Below the pieces are notes generated by a model. That model was given only the letters and a program-made list of their open reading frames with translations, did no database searches and was not told where the DNA came from. From assembly GCA_002320665.1 (NCBI GenBank), contig DCKO01000101.1, forward strand, positions 511 through 36,184: 35,674 nt of DNA. The letters run 5' to 3'. Below, piece after piece: positions 7,479 to 15,953 of the stretch. Within the stretch, counting starts at the first letter, position 1, and each line of letters starts with the position of its first letter. A program made the translations under genes and the position numbers. Source of the stretch: Micavibrio sp. UBA1672. Its GTDB lineage: Bacteria; Pseudomonadota; Alphaproteobacteria; Micavibrionales; Micavibrionaceae.

Positions 7479-8426
7479 TTATAAATTACGCCCGGCTGCG
7501 AGAAACTTCTTACGTCTTTGTAAGACCAGTTCATCGCCGTCGGTGCTATCTAAACCCTGTAAGGCTTCTTCAATATAATTACCTACAGAAGCAATAGTTT
7601 CTTTTTTCTTTCTGTGGGCTCCGCCAACAGGCTCGTCAATAATACCGTCAATCAATTTAAGGTCATAAAGATCTTGAGCTGTAAGTTTTAGTGCTGTCGC
7701 GGCTTCTTTGGCATAATCGGCACTGCGCCAGAGAATAGATGCACACCCCTCTGGGGATATAACCGAATAAATAGCATGTTCCAGCATAAAAATCTTATCG
7801 GCAACAGCAATCGCAATCGCTCCACCAGAACCACCTTCACCAATAACAACAGAAACAATCGGTGTTTTTGTACGCAAACAGGATTCTATAGATTTTGCAA
7901 TCGCCTCGGACTGACCGCGTTCTTCGGCACCTTTTCCGGGATATGCGCCCGCCGTATCAACAAGCGTAATTACAGGCAAGTTAAACTGCTCGGCCATTTT
8001 AAATAGTCTTTGCGCCTTACGGTATCCTTCGGGACGTGCCATGCCAAAATTGTGCTTGATACGGCTATTCGTATCGCTACCTTTTTCATGTCCCATAATA
8101 ACACAGGATTGACCTCTGAAACGGCCTAAACCACCCTGCAAGGCATTATCCTCGGCAAAGTTACGATCACCGGCAAGGGGGGTATAATCTTCGATAAGAT
8201 GACGAATATAATCAAAGAAATGCGGCCTGTCTTGATGACGGGCAACTTGAACTTTCTGATCCGCTGTTAACTTTGTATAAGCCTGTATTAAAAGTTTATC
8301 AGCCTTACTCTGCATACGGCTGATTTCCTCGGTAATGTTAATTTCGCTACCGCTTTCAACATTACGAAGTTCGTTTATTTTTGCTTCAAGCTCCAATATA
8401 GGGCGCTCAAATTCCAGTTGGCTCAT
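7479..8426 (-). CDS. accA: Acetyl-CoA carboxylase carboxyltransferase subunit alpha
   Basis: AccA with AccD transfers the carboxyl group from biotin carboxyl carrier protein to acetyl-CoA, making malonyl-CoA for fatty-acid synthesis in the cytoplasm. The 315-residue length matches the family. The N-terminal coiled segment (LEFERPILELEAKI) is followed by the carboxyltransferase crotonase-like core with the QDRP, DTAGAYPGKGAEERGQ and GEGGSGGA motifs and the SPEGCASILW segment. GGAAG precedes the ATG. It lies 21 bp downstream of the xerD-like gene and probably shares its transcript. No accD is in the window. Confidence 0.98.
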   Translation of the reverse strand: MSQLEFERPILELEAKINELRNVESGSEINITEEISRMQSKADKLLIQAYTKLTADQKVQVARHQDRPHFFDYIRHLIEDYTPLAGDRNFAEDNALQGGLGRFRGQSCVIMGHEKGSDTNSRIKHNFGMARPEGYRKAQRLFKMAEQFNLPVITLVDTAGAYPGKGAEERGQSEAIAKSIESCLRTKTPIVSVVIGEGGSGGAIAIAVADKIFMLEHAIYSVISPEGCASILWRSADYAKEAATALKLTAQDLYDLKLIDGIIDEPVGGAHRKKKETIASVGNYIEEALQGLDSTDGDELVLQRRKKFLAAGRNL

Positions 8427-8447
8427 AATCCATGCTTCCTAACAGCG

Positions 8448-9440
8448 TTACTTACCGGAGGATTTCTTCGAAAGAGGGTGCTTTTCTTCGACCGTCTTCT
8501 TCGCATCTTCACCCAGTATATGTGTGTAGACTTGAGTAGTGGTAATATCAGCGTGACCAAGCATTTTTTGAACAGAACGTAAATCTGCGCCATTGCTTAG
8601 TAGATGTGTTGCAAAAGCATGACGAAGAACATGCGGGCTTACGCGGCTTTCATCTATTTTTGCTTCACGGGCCAGATCCTTCAGGAGCTGGGCAAATCTT
8701 TGTCGTGTCAGGTGGCCACTATCAGAAGTCTTGGATGGGAATACCCATTTTTCTTGAGCAGCTTTACCATCTTCGCCAATATGTTCTTTACGAACATTCA
8801 AATAGGATTCAAGAGCTTTGTGAGCTGGTGTACTAAGTGGCACCATACGCTCGCGTCCGCTTTTACCGGCAACAACCAAGAACTTGCCTTTTTGATCAAT
8901 TGCTGACATCGGCAAGCCAACTAATTCTGAAACACGAAGACCTGTCGCATAAAGCATCTCAAGCAGACAAACAAGACGGATGCTCTCTGCATTCCCTTTT
9001 GCGCCGGCTGTTTTAATAAGCGCAGTAACTTCACTTTCGCTCAAAGTCTTAGGCAAAGTGCGGCCTTGTTTTGGGCTTTCTATAGTAGAGGTGGGGTCGT
9101 CTTCACGTATATTTTCAGAAACTAAATAACGGTAAAATTGACGAAGGGCAGATAAACGTCTGGCGACTGTGCGTACAGCAATCTTGCCTTTATTTGTACC
9201 TTTTGTATTGGTTTTCTCACTCAGGTCAGAAAGGTATTTCTTGATTTGATCAGTCGTAGTCTTATCAATTTCTGTATTTAGTTCATTTCTAAAGAAAAGG
9301 CTGGCATCGGCAAGATCACGCCAATAGGCCTGGCGTGTATTCAACGCAGCACCGCGTTCCGTCGTCAGCATGTCCAAAAAGGACTCTACATGAGGACTCA
9401 AGTCTGGTTTTGGCATCGCAGGTCGTCCAGGTCTCGCCAT
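8448..9440 (-). CDS. xerD: Site-specific tyrosine recombinase XerD-like
   Basis: This 330-residue protein is a XerC/XerD-type tyrosine recombinase, which acts at dif to resolve chromosome dimers at division. The N-terminal SAM-like core-binding domain spans about residues 12-110. The catalytic domain carries the expected residues: Arg in ATGLRVSEL, Lys in VAGKSGRER, His-x-x-Arg in HVLRHAFATHLL, His in LGHADI and the nucleophile Tyr in QVYTHI. A position next to accA and distance from phage genes support a housekeeping XerD rather than an integrase. AAGGAG lies just upstream of the ATG. It is 15 bp downstream of the exported-protein gene. XerC versus XerD is assigned on context and similarity by eye. 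Confidence 0.92.
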   Translation of the reverse strand: MARPGRPAMPKPDLSPHVESFLDMLTTERGAALNTRQAYWRDLADASLFFRNELNTEIDKTTTDQIKKYLSDLSEKTNTKGTNKGKIAVRTVARRLSALRQFYRYLVSENIREDDPTSTIESPKQGRTLPKTLSESEVTALIKTAGAKGNAESIRLVCLLEMLYATGLRVSELVGLPMSAIDQKGKFLVVAGKSGRERMVPLSTPAHKALESYLNVRKEHIGEDGKAAQEKWVFPSKTSDSGHLTRQRFAQLLKDLAREAKIDESRVSPHVLRHAFATHLLSNGADLRSVQKMLGHADITTTQVYTHILGEDAKKTVEEKHPLSKKSSGK

Positions 9441-9455
9441 TTATTTTCTCCTTAA

Positions 9456-11150
9456 TTATCGTTCTTCCGCACGTAATACATATTCTGCTAAAATATTCCG
9501 CGCTTCTTTTGTTAGTCCAATCTTATTCATTGCTCTGGCGATAAAGTCCACTGTGCCTATATAGATATCAGCCGGACTAAGTTCCGTTAAAACAATATTA
9601 CTCAACAAAATAACACTCGCCATAGATTTTCCTGACGCATCTTTTATAGCATTTGTCAGCATATAGCTAGGCATTTTATAACTCTTAATTGTCTCCAATA
9701 ATTCATTATTGTCATAAATCTGAGTGACATTAGCATGTTTACTGTGTTGTGTGTCAATATTTTCTATAATATTTTTCAAGGTCAGGCTTATTTCTGTTCT
9801 TGATTTTTCTATGACATCCACAACAGCAAGGCGCTTTTTATTACTCATTTTAGTAGGGTCAGACAATAGGAAACTTGAAATTATGAGTCTATCTAGTAAT
9901 TTTTTTTCATCTTCATTTTCCACAGTCATTTTTGAAAGTGAAATGACCCAATCTGTATTTATTTCTGCATGCGCAATAATGGCGGCTAATAATATAAGTC
10001 TTATATCTTCCACTCCACCTTGAATATCCTCGGGATCTATTTTTTGAAGCATCGGCAGGAAAGGAATGAGTGCCGCTACCCCATGTGTTTTTGCGTATAA
10101 TATAATATCACCCATAAATTTGATCTTCGAAGAGGCAAGCCACGTATCGCCCATTTCAGAATAGAGCACAGCAATCTTTTCTACGTTTGAGGCTTGCCTT
10201 TTATCCGCTTTAATACCTTGGGCGGTCTTGGTATACAGCACTGTTAAATCTTCTGGTGCAATTACTCCGGTTTGTGCACCACGTATATAAAGTAGAATTT
10301 TTTGGGAGTTGTTTATATGGGGCGCAAGCAATAAAGCTTGAATATGATTTGCCGGCAAAGTCTTGTAATTATTTTTATCATATCCCGCGAAATTCAAACG
10401 CTTCTCGGCTACAAGAAAGGCTTTGTCCTCCAGAGATAAAGACTCAAAAGTTTCAGGTAGATAGGGAAATAAAAACTCTGTAGACTCGGATATTTGAGTT
10501 AAAATATCTTTTTCCTCTGTGCCTTCATTTTCTTCTTCCGGCTTGGATTCTGAAGGCACAGAAAGGCTAACGGCGCAATAAGTATTCAGCTTTTGCCATT
10601 CCTCAAGGTCTTGATAATCAGGAAAAAGTGTTTTTATCTCGACACAAGCCAAAGCTTTCTCACCACTCATCAACATGGATAATACCCCATAATAATGTAG
10701 GGCGTTGTGAGTGTTCGTGTTATCCAACTCGGAATAAAGTCTAAAAGCCTGATTTTGTAAACCTAAAGCCAGTAATGCCTTTAGCCTGATCGCCAGAAGA
10801 TCGCTCTCTTCGGAAAATGGAATGTCATTTTCAAGAATACTTGTATCAGCCTGTGTTAAAAGTAGCCGCTTGATGAGTGTACTCTGTGCGGCCCATTGTG
10901 CTTGATCCTGAATGCCTCTAATAAGAGAAGCAATCTGTCCACGCTTTGCGCCGTGATAAAGGCCATTCCCGAGACTGCTTTGATGGTCTTGTAAATATAG
11001 TCCGGTTGACTCAATGTACGTGTTATATCCTTCTTTTTTTAGAGACGTTATTTTTTCTGTCACGTTTTCCTGCGCAAGGGCAGAAAGTGAAACGATACAA
11101 AAATAAGAAAAAAGCAGGAAAAATAGATTTATTCGCAAAGGGTTATTCAT
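9456..11150 (-). CDS. Large exported helical repeat-like protein of unknown function
   Basis: The 564-residue product has a clear Sec signal peptide: a short positively charged start followed by LFFLLFSYFCIVSLSALA-Q, with cleavage probably after ALA at about residue 27. The mature part is almost entirely alpha-helical with alternating short helices (for example LLAIRLKALLALGLQNQAFRLYSEL and ALHYYGVLSMLMSGEKALAC), as in TPR-like solenoids. A low-complexity acidic stretch lies near residues 190-220. I placed the start at the ATG at 11150 because it overlaps the stop of the preceding 48-codon gene by 8 bp and gives the cleaner signal peptide. An upstream ATG (11168) adds six residues. Unnamed alphaproteobacterial proteins upstream of xerD-like genes have this general look. 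No catalytic motif is visible. Location: periplasm or outer-membrane associated. Confidence 0.75.
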   Translation of the reverse strand: MNNPLRINLFFLLFSYFCIVSLSALAQENVTEKITSLKKEGYNTYIESTGLYLQDHQSSLGNGLYHGAKRGQIASLIRGIQDQAQWAAQSTLIKRLLLTQADTSILENDIPFSEESDLLAIRLKALLALGLQNQAFRLYSELDNTNTHNALHYYGVLSMLMSGEKALACVEIKTLFPDYQDLEEWQKLNTYCAVSLSVPSESKPEEENEGTEEKDILTQISESTEFLFPYLPETFESLSLEDKAFLVAEKRLNFAGYDKNNYKTLPANHIQALLLAPHINNSQKILLYIRGAQTGVIAPEDLTVLYTKTAQGIKADKRQASNVEKIAVLYSEMGDTWLASSKIKFMGDIILYAKTHGVAALIPFLPMLQKIDPEDIQGGVEDIRLILLAAIIAHAEINTDWVISLSKMTVENEDEKKLLDRLIISSFLLSDPTKMSNKKRLAVVDVIEKSRTEISLTLKNIIENIDTQHSKHANVTQIYDNNELLETIKSYKMPSYMLTNAIKDASGKSMASVILLSNIVLTELSPADIYIGTVDFIARAMNKIGLTKEARNILAEYVLRAEER

Positions 11151-11289
11151 CAATTTCGATATTCTCATAAGGTATTTGCTTTGTCACAGTTTCTTGGTTT
11201 ATAGCCGGATCGGAAATTGTGACAAGAATAACTCCTGCCGTTAGTCCAATCACTATAATCAAAAAAAATAATTTCATAATGGCGCGCAT
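11143..11289 (-). CDS. 48-residue single-pass membrane peptide
   Basis: This short gene encodes MRAIMKLFFLIIVIGLTAG followed by a short polar tail ending in NIEIDE. It is one transmembrane segment (about residues 5-25) and about 23 periplasmic or cytoplasmic residues. GAGAG precedes the ATG at a suitable distance, and its stop codon overlaps the start of the exported 564-residue protein by 8 bp, which indicates translational coupling. It is the first gene of the minus-strand operon that continues to xerD and accA. The coupling and clean hydrophobic profile argue for a real gene; function is unknown. Confidence 0.6.
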   Translation of the reverse strand: MRAIMKLFFLIIVIGLTAGVILVTISDPAINQETVTKQIPYENIEIDE

Positions 11290-11310
11290 ATATCGCTCTC
11301 TTTGTTACTT

Positions 11311-11338
11311 TTTGGAATACTAAAATTACAAGTATAAT
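11311..11338 (+). promoter_or_regulatory. Candidate sigma70-like promoter for aroK operon
   Basis: TTTGGA (11311-11316) and a consensus TATAAT (11333-11338) are spaced 16 bp apart, about 95 bp upstream of the aroK ATG. The region between the divergent genes is AT-rich, so a chance match is possible. Confidence 0.35.
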
Positions 11339-11434
11339 GAGTGGACAACATATAGCAAAATACGTTCAGCTTTTAAAGCCGCATAAAAATATGTTATTCC
11401 AGATCATGATAATTTTAACTTCATAATAAGCAAG

Positions 11435-11992
11435 ATGATCGATACAAAGCTACTCTCAAAACAATTAATCCGAAATGCAGCTCCAGTTGTACTGGTGGGA
11501 ATAATGGGCTGCGGCAAAACCCATATAGGGCGTATGCTCGCCAAGGCATTGGACCTGCCCTTTATTGATTGTGACAAAGAAATCGAAATTGAGCAGGGCG
11601 CAACAATCTCTGATATTTTCGCCACAAGCGGAGAAGATGCATTCCGTCGCATGGAATATGAGATGATTGAAAAGACTTTGGCAAAAGGTGCCCCTGTGAT
11701 TTCTACAGGCGGTGGCGCTTTCGTATATGAAGATACCAGACAAGCCATTTTGGATAAGGGGCTTTCTATCTGGCTGGATGCGGATATAGAAATCTTGTAT
11801 GAACGCGTTTCCCGCAACAATAAAAGGCCATTACTACAGACAGATAACCCGAAACAGACTTTGATAGATTTGCTTGAGAAAAGAAAACCATATTACGCCC
11901 AAGCCCAAATCCATATCAGAAGCGATCAAGTGGATAGCAAAGTTTTAGAAGATATCAACAAGGCTCTGTACGGGGCTTTGAATTTGGACTAA
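11435..11992 (+). CDS. aroK: Shikimate kinase
   Basis: Shikimate kinase phosphorylates shikimate at O3 in the aromatic amino-acid pathway. The 185-residue protein has Walker A GIMGCGKTHIGR at about residues 22-33, the shikimate-binding D-D.EIE region (FIDCDKEIE), the conserved RRMEYE segment, the STGGGAF motif, and RPLLQ with the LID-region arginine. The length is slightly above the family's ~170, with a short N-terminal extension. The start site has only a weak ribosome-binding site. It is followed after 31 bp by aroB, the usual alphaproteobacterial aroK-aroB order. Confidence 0.96.
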   Translation: MIDTKLLSKQLIRNAAPVVLVGIMGCGKTHIGRMLAKALDLPFIDCDKEIEIEQGATISDIFATSGEDAFRRMEYEMIEKTLAKGAPVISTGGGAFVYEDTRQAILDKGLSIWLDADIEILYERVSRNNKRPLLQTDNPKQTLIDLLEKRKPYYAQAQIHIRSDQVDSKVLEDINKALYGALNLD

Positions 11993-12023
11993 AAGAACAA
12001 AAAACAAAGAGTGAACGAGGAAA

Positions 12024-13130
12024 ATGGAAACAAAAATAGTAACAATTGATCTGGGTGATCGCAGCTACGAAATTTATATTGGAAAAAATATTATACCCCG
12101 CATAGATGATTTCTTACCCATTTCTGTAGGGCAGAAAAAGACATTTCTTGTGGCGGATGTGAACACAAAACAATACGCAGAAGTTCTTCAAGACTCTCTT
12201 AAAGAGCTTAACCCCGATACTTGTGAAATCAGAACATTGCCCGCAGGTGAAGCTACCAAATCATATGAGCACCTGCAACAGCTCCATAGCTGGATGCTCT
12301 CAAGCCATATTCACCGTGACTCAGTGGTTTTTGCCGTAGGTGGCGGGGTTATCGGCGATCTCGCTGGTTTCGCCGCCAGCACCGTCATGCGCGGCGTGCC
12401 TTATGTACAAATCCCGACAACTCTTTTATCGCAGGTTGATAGCTCCGTCGGGGGAAAGACTGGCATTAATACCACTCAGGGCAAAAACCTCGTTGGAAGT
12501 TTCTATCAGCCCATCGTCGTGGTCGCAGATGTTCTGACACTAGAAACCTTGCCAAAGCGCGAATTGCTGGCTGGCTATGCTGAAGTTGTGAAATACGGAC
12601 TTATTGACGATTACCAGTTCTTTGAGTGGCTGGAGGAAAATGGCGAAGACGTCATTAATCTGGACCCCTTTGCCATCGGTTACGCCATCGAGGTAAGCTG
12701 TAAGGCCAAGGCGGCAATTGTTGAGGCTGACGAGCGTGAAGGCGGCAAACGCGCACTCCTTAATCTGGGGCACACATTTGGCCATGCGCTGGAGGCTGCC
12801 GCACAATATGATGGAACGCTTTTACATGGCGAAGCTGTCTCGATCGGAATGGTGATGGCCTTTGATTTATCTGTGCGCATGGGCCTATGCGATAAGGATG
12901 ATTTTGACCGCGTTAAAAAACACCTTGAAAAAATAGGCCTACCCACAGATGCCAAGCACATCAAAACAGATGTCGATTATCTGATGACCGTGATGCGCGG
13001 CGATAAAAAAGCCTCAGGCGGCAAAATGACCTTTATCCTGACCAAAGCTATCGGCGATGCCTTTATAACGCAGGATGTAGACGAATCCGATGTGCGTAAG
13101 CTTTTAACGGATTATATTGCTGCAACCTGA
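12024..13130 (+). CDS. aroB: 3-dehydroquinate synthase
   Basis: AroB converts DAHP to 3-dehydroquinate using NAD+ and a divalent metal. The 368-residue protein matches the family length. It has the NAD-binding GGGVIGDLAGFAAS motif, the PTTLLSQVDSSVGGKTGIN motif, the Lys in GYAEVVKYG, and the metal-ligand histidines in LNLGHTFGHALE and LLHGEAVSIGM. GAGG precedes the ATG. The stop codon is just 12 bp from the start of the first toxin-like gene, so that insertion is likely to be read on the same transcript. Confidence 0.97.
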   Translation: METKIVTIDLGDRSYEIYIGKNIIPRIDDFLPISVGQKKTFLVADVNTKQYAEVLQDSLKELNPDTCEIRTLPAGEATKSYEHLQQLHSWMLSSHIHRDSVVFAVGGGVIGDLAGFAASTVMRGVPYVQIPTTLLSQVDSSVGGKTGINTTQGKNLVGSFYQPIVVVADVLTLETLPKRELLAGYAEVVKYGLIDDYQFFEWLEENGEDVINLDPFAIGYAIEVSCKAKAAIVEADEREGGKRALLNLGHTFGHALEAAAQYDGTLLHGEAVSIGMVMAFDLSVRMGLCDKDDFDRVKKHLEKIGLPTDAKHIKTDVDYLMTVMRGDKKASGGKMTFILTKAIGDAFITQDVDESDVRKLLTDYIAAT

Positions 13131-13142
13131 ATAGGGAGCTGT

Positions 13143-13895
13143 ATGAGAAATAGACCAACCGCAAAACTATATGCCATAGCCGCAATTCTAATATTGATCG
13201 GCATAGCCTTACCTGTGTCGGCGGCACATAGTTTTTCTCTTCTATCGGCGCAATCGGTAGGATACACCGAACCCTCAGAATACCTCACAGAAATTAACTC
13301 TAATCGCGGACGAAGTAATTACGGGAAGAACAAAAAAGGCAGAAAAGGCCACGGCGCAAGTAAAAAAACAATTCTGGACAGATTGCACCAAAAAAAGCTT
13401 TACCAGCGTGAAAATTTTAAAAAATTCATTCGGGACATTAGGTCATCTAAGGCAAGCGATCGTGCTAATTTCAAATACATAAAAGAAGGCATCATCGCTC
13501 ATGAAACAGGCTTAAGGCAGGGGCATACTATAGAAAAGCACGTTGGCTTGAGTAATAAGGGGCTAAAAGACCGTCATCAAAAAGAAAAAGTAGAACAGGG
13601 GAAAAAGTCTAATACTTTCTCAACCTTTAAAGATCTAAGAAGTGCAGAGCGTTTCATTGAAAAAACCATAGAAGCAAAAATGAAAACACCAGAAGGCCGT
13701 AAGGAAATGAGAGATTTCCTTCGAGGGCCGCATAATGGAGAGTTTAAATTAAGTCATACTTTTTCTGAAATCACGGGCCGAAAATATAACGGCCATACCG
13801 GAGAATTCAGCAATGTTCATGGTGTCAAAGTTACCCTGCTACGTAACAATAAAATGCCCAATGGATACCAAATTGTAACAGCATTTCCATCTTAA
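13143..13895 (+). CDS. Secreted RNase A-like toxin (CdiA-CT RNase A domain type), copy 1
   Basis: The 250-residue product has a Sec signal peptide (hydrophobic residues 9-24, probable cleavage after VSA near 27), a basic low-complexity linker rich in K, R, G and N (about 50-80), a helical segment, and a C-terminal domain of about 120 residues. That domain matches the pattern of the bacterial RNase A-like CdiA C-terminal toxin: GHTIEKHVGLS, then an Arg 11 residues after the His (H133, R144), STFKDLRSAE, and a terminal IVTAFP. In the characterised Yersinia kristensenii toxin, as I recall, the catalytic set is His, Arg, Thr and Tyr with the same H-R spacing. Here Thr246 is present but the Tyr position is Phe248. 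The predicted role is an exported RNase acting on competitor or target-cell RNA. GGGAG precedes the ATG. A double-domain immunity gene follows after 14 bp. Confidence 0.75.
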   Translation: MRNRPTAKLYAIAAILILIGIALPVSAAHSFSLLSAQSVGYTEPSEYLTEINSNRGRSNYGKNKKGRKGHGASKKTILDRLHQKKLYQRENFKKFIRDIRSSKASDRANFKYIKEGIIAHETGLRQGHTIEKHVGLSNKGLKDRHQKEKVEQGKKSNTFSTFKDLRSAERFIEKTIEAKMKTPEGRKEMRDFLRGPHNGEFKLSHTFSEITGRKYNGHTGEFSNVHGVKVTLLRNNKMPNGYQIVTAFPS

Positions 13896-13909
13896 AAAGG
13901 GGTCGTGGT

Positions 13910-14557
13910 ATGAAAAACAAAAGCGATTATTACTTGCGTAGCAAATATTATCTTCTGGAACAGCCCATGGAACAAGCAATAAAATTTTTTAGCAGTTGCT
14001 ATTTCGATGGTGCCGATAAATTTATCGCGAAGTACGAAGAAGATCGTTTTGATAGGTTTATGGAGCTATATGGAAAAAACTGCACCTCAGCTGTAATAGA
14101 TCAACTAACCCAACTCATAGACAGTCACATGAGTGACGATGAATTGGCAGAATTTATAGAAACTAAGTTAGGATCTTGCGACGCCGCAGAACCCGGTGAA
14201 TCCCGTGATTGGCTTATCGAAATACGTGATTACCTCAATAGCAAAATTGACCCTTTAATCCGGCCTATGAATGAAATTGATAAGCTTTTTACAAATTATT
14301 ATTCTGATGATGCAGATAAATTCGTGGCTAATGATGAGCAAAAACGCCTTGATAAATTTATAAAAACATATGGAAATGATTTTGTCATAATTGTCATAGA
14401 GCAGCTAACTGAATTGATCGATAGTCAAGCCAGTGATGATGATTTAAAGAAATTTCTTGAAAAAAAACTAGGCCCTCATGAAACTGCGGAATCTGAAGGA
14501 GCTCGTAAATGGCTAATCAGTATTAGGGATTACCTTAAAAGCAAAGTTGGAAAGTAA
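13910..14557 (+). CDS. CdiI-type immunity protein with two tandem domains, copy 1
   Basis: This 215-residue acidic protein without a signal peptide consists of two similar units of about 95 residues (about 16-113 and 118-215). Each unit has the layout PM..A...F..YY/CYF near its start, a central LT.LID/LTELID..SDD.L..F segment, and ends in R.WLI.IRDYL.SK. This matches the CdiI_2-type immunity family that accompanies RNase A-like and other CDI toxins, in which a single unit is normal. It presumably binds and blocks the toxin in the producer's cytoplasm. AAGGGG lies upstream of the ATG. Its stop TAA overlaps the next start in TAATG, so expression is coupled to toxin copy 2. It lacks the HPLW opening seen in the later copies, so its first unit is more diverged. 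Confidence 0.7.
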   Translation: MKNKSDYYLRSKYYLLEQPMEQAIKFFSSCYFDGADKFIAKYEEDRFDRFMELYGKNCTSAVIDQLTQLIDSHMSDDELAEFIETKLGSCDAAEPGESRDWLIEIRDYLNSKIDPLIRPMNEIDKLFTNYYSDDADKFVANDEQKRLDKFIKTYGNDFVIIVIEQLTELIDSQASDDDLKKFLEKKLGPHETAESEGARKWLISIRDYLKSKVGK

Positions 14558-15291
14558 TGACTAAAAAAGGTCTAAATCTTCGCATACTTCTATTTTTACT
14601 GGCACTGTGGCTTGCTGTGCCATTTAGCAGTGTAAGTGGCTTTGTGAATTATGCCATAAAGCATGAGCCTGTCATCAATAATACTCTGGAATATACCCAG
14701 TTTAAAGGCCGCCCGAAGCCTGAAACCAATCGAAAGGGAAAGCGCAAAGCTGCCTCAGTGCGCAGCTTCGTCATGAAGCAAATCAAGAGAAGCGGGCTGG
14801 AGCGTGAAAATCTGCTGAACTTGAAAAAGGAGATGCAGCAATCCCAAAGCAGAGAGCGCTCTCATTTCAAATATTTAAGAGAAAGCCTTGTAAGCCATGA
14901 GGGGCGCGTTAATGAATCAGGGCAGGGACACACAATCGCCAAACATGTAGGGCTTAGTATCAAAGCCTTACGAGACCGGTATTTAAAAGAAAATAGTTCA
15001 AAGAATATATCTACTTTTAAATCTCTCCGGCAAGCAGAGCATTTAATCGAGCGCACCATTCATGAAAAAATGAAAACCCCGGAAGGGCGTAAGAAAATGA
15101 AAGACCTTGTTGATGGCAAGATTCATAAGCTTGAGTGGATACACACCTTTAACGAATCTACAGGACAGTCTGTTTACGGCCCAACTGGACAGGTAACGCA
15201 AACTAATGCTGTAATAGTCAGGTTAAGGCGAGATCCAAACCGACCGAATGGTTGGCGCGTCCTGACAGCATTTCCAACAAAAAGCGATTAA
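14557..15291 (+). CDS. Secreted RNase A-like toxin, copy 2
   Basis: The 244-residue paralogue of the toxin at 13143 has the same layout: a signal peptide or anchor (hydrophobic 10-24, cleavage possible after VSG at 28), a basic linker (about 50-70), a helical region, and the C-terminal RNase A-like domain. The domain has GQGHTIAKHVGLS with H130 and R141 eleven residues apart, STFKSLRQAE, and a terminal VLTAFP with Thr237 and Phe239. The C-terminal domains of the two toxins share many identical residues (for example MKTPEGRK.M), while the N-terminal halves are more diverged. The start codon overlaps the stop of the preceding immunity gene by one base. The product would go to the periplasm or beyond; no dedicated delivery domain is visible. 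Confidence 0.75.
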   Translation: MTKKGLNLRILLFLLALWLAVPFSSVSGFVNYAIKHEPVINNTLEYTQFKGRPKPETNRKGKRKAASVRSFVMKQIKRSGLERENLLNLKKEMQQSQSRERSHFKYLRESLVSHEGRVNESGQGHTIAKHVGLSIKALRDRYLKENSSKNISTFKSLRQAEHLIERTIHEKMKTPEGRKKMKDLVDGKIHKLEWIHTFNESTGQSVYGPTGQVTQTNAVIVRLRRDPNRPNGWRVLTAFPTKSD

Positions 15292-15293
15292 AC

Positions 15294-15953
15294 ATGATAA
15301 AAAGCAATATGAAACATCCTCTTTGGAATGAAACAATGAAAGAAGCAGAAGGTTTGTTTTTTCCTTATTTTGAAGGAGAATTCGATGATTATGGAGGCGA
15401 AAAAGCGCGTCTCGAAAGTTATATCGAAAATACAGATAAAGAAAATATTCTGAAGTCATTGCAGCAGATTAATCGGATAATAGAAAGCGATATGGATAAC
15501 TCAGAGGTAGAAAGCTTTATAGATCTGAGACTGGGGGCTAACTGGCTGGTTGCAGATAATAACTATCGAAAATGGCTGATTGATATTTGTGATTACATCC
15601 AACGTCGCATGACCGAAATCGAAGAGGCACGCCCGATAAAAGACAGGCTGTACGATGCTGATATGGTGGGGCTTGTGACGTTGTTCTCGGAATATTATTC
15701 AACCCTATTAAAAAATCTGGGCGCGGAAAAAGAAGAGCAGGAAATCCTCGACCTGTTTTATAAGGATAATGGGGAGGATACAATCAACAAGGCCATAAAC
15801 AACCTGACTTGGGTCATTGATAGTGATTTGGATGATAAAGATGTCGAGATTTTTGTGGCTGAAAAACTGAAATCTAATTTACTTCCGCAATCCGGTGAAG
15901 CCAGAAACTGGCTCATGAAAATATGTGACTACTTAAAAAATAAATCATCATGA
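15294..15953 (+). CDS. CdiI-type immunity protein with two tandem domains, copy 2
   Basis: The 219-residue cytoplasmic protein again has two CdiI-like units, about residues 7-105 and 115-218. The first opens with KHPLWNETMKEAEGLFF, the family's typical start, and ends in YRKWLIDICDYI. The second is more diverged at its start but keeps the WVIDSDLDDKDVE..VAEKL segment and ends in RNWLMKICDYLKNK. The ATG at 15294 lies two bases after the toxin 2 stop; a longer frame from 15252 would overlap the toxin gene and adds an unrelated leader. It overlaps the next gene by ATGA, so the two are translationally coupled. The unit ends differ from those of copy 1 (ICDY versus IRDY). Confidence 0.7.
   Translation: MIKSNMKHPLWNETMKEAEGLFFPYFEGEFDDYGGEKARLESYIENTDKENILKSLQQINRIIESDMDNSEVESFIDLRLGANWLVADNNYRKWLIDICDYIQRRMTEIEEARPIKDRLYDADMVGLVTLFSEYYSTLLKNLGAEKEEQEILDLFYKDNGEDTINKAINNLTWVIDSDLDDKDVEIFVAEKLKSNLLPQSGEARNWLMKICDYLKNKSS

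Noticed and set aside
8448..9440. Tyrosine recombinase as the integrase of a mobile element
   Set aside because: Its sequence is of the XerC/D housekeeping type, it sits in an operon with accA, and no attachment repeats or phage genes are adjacent.
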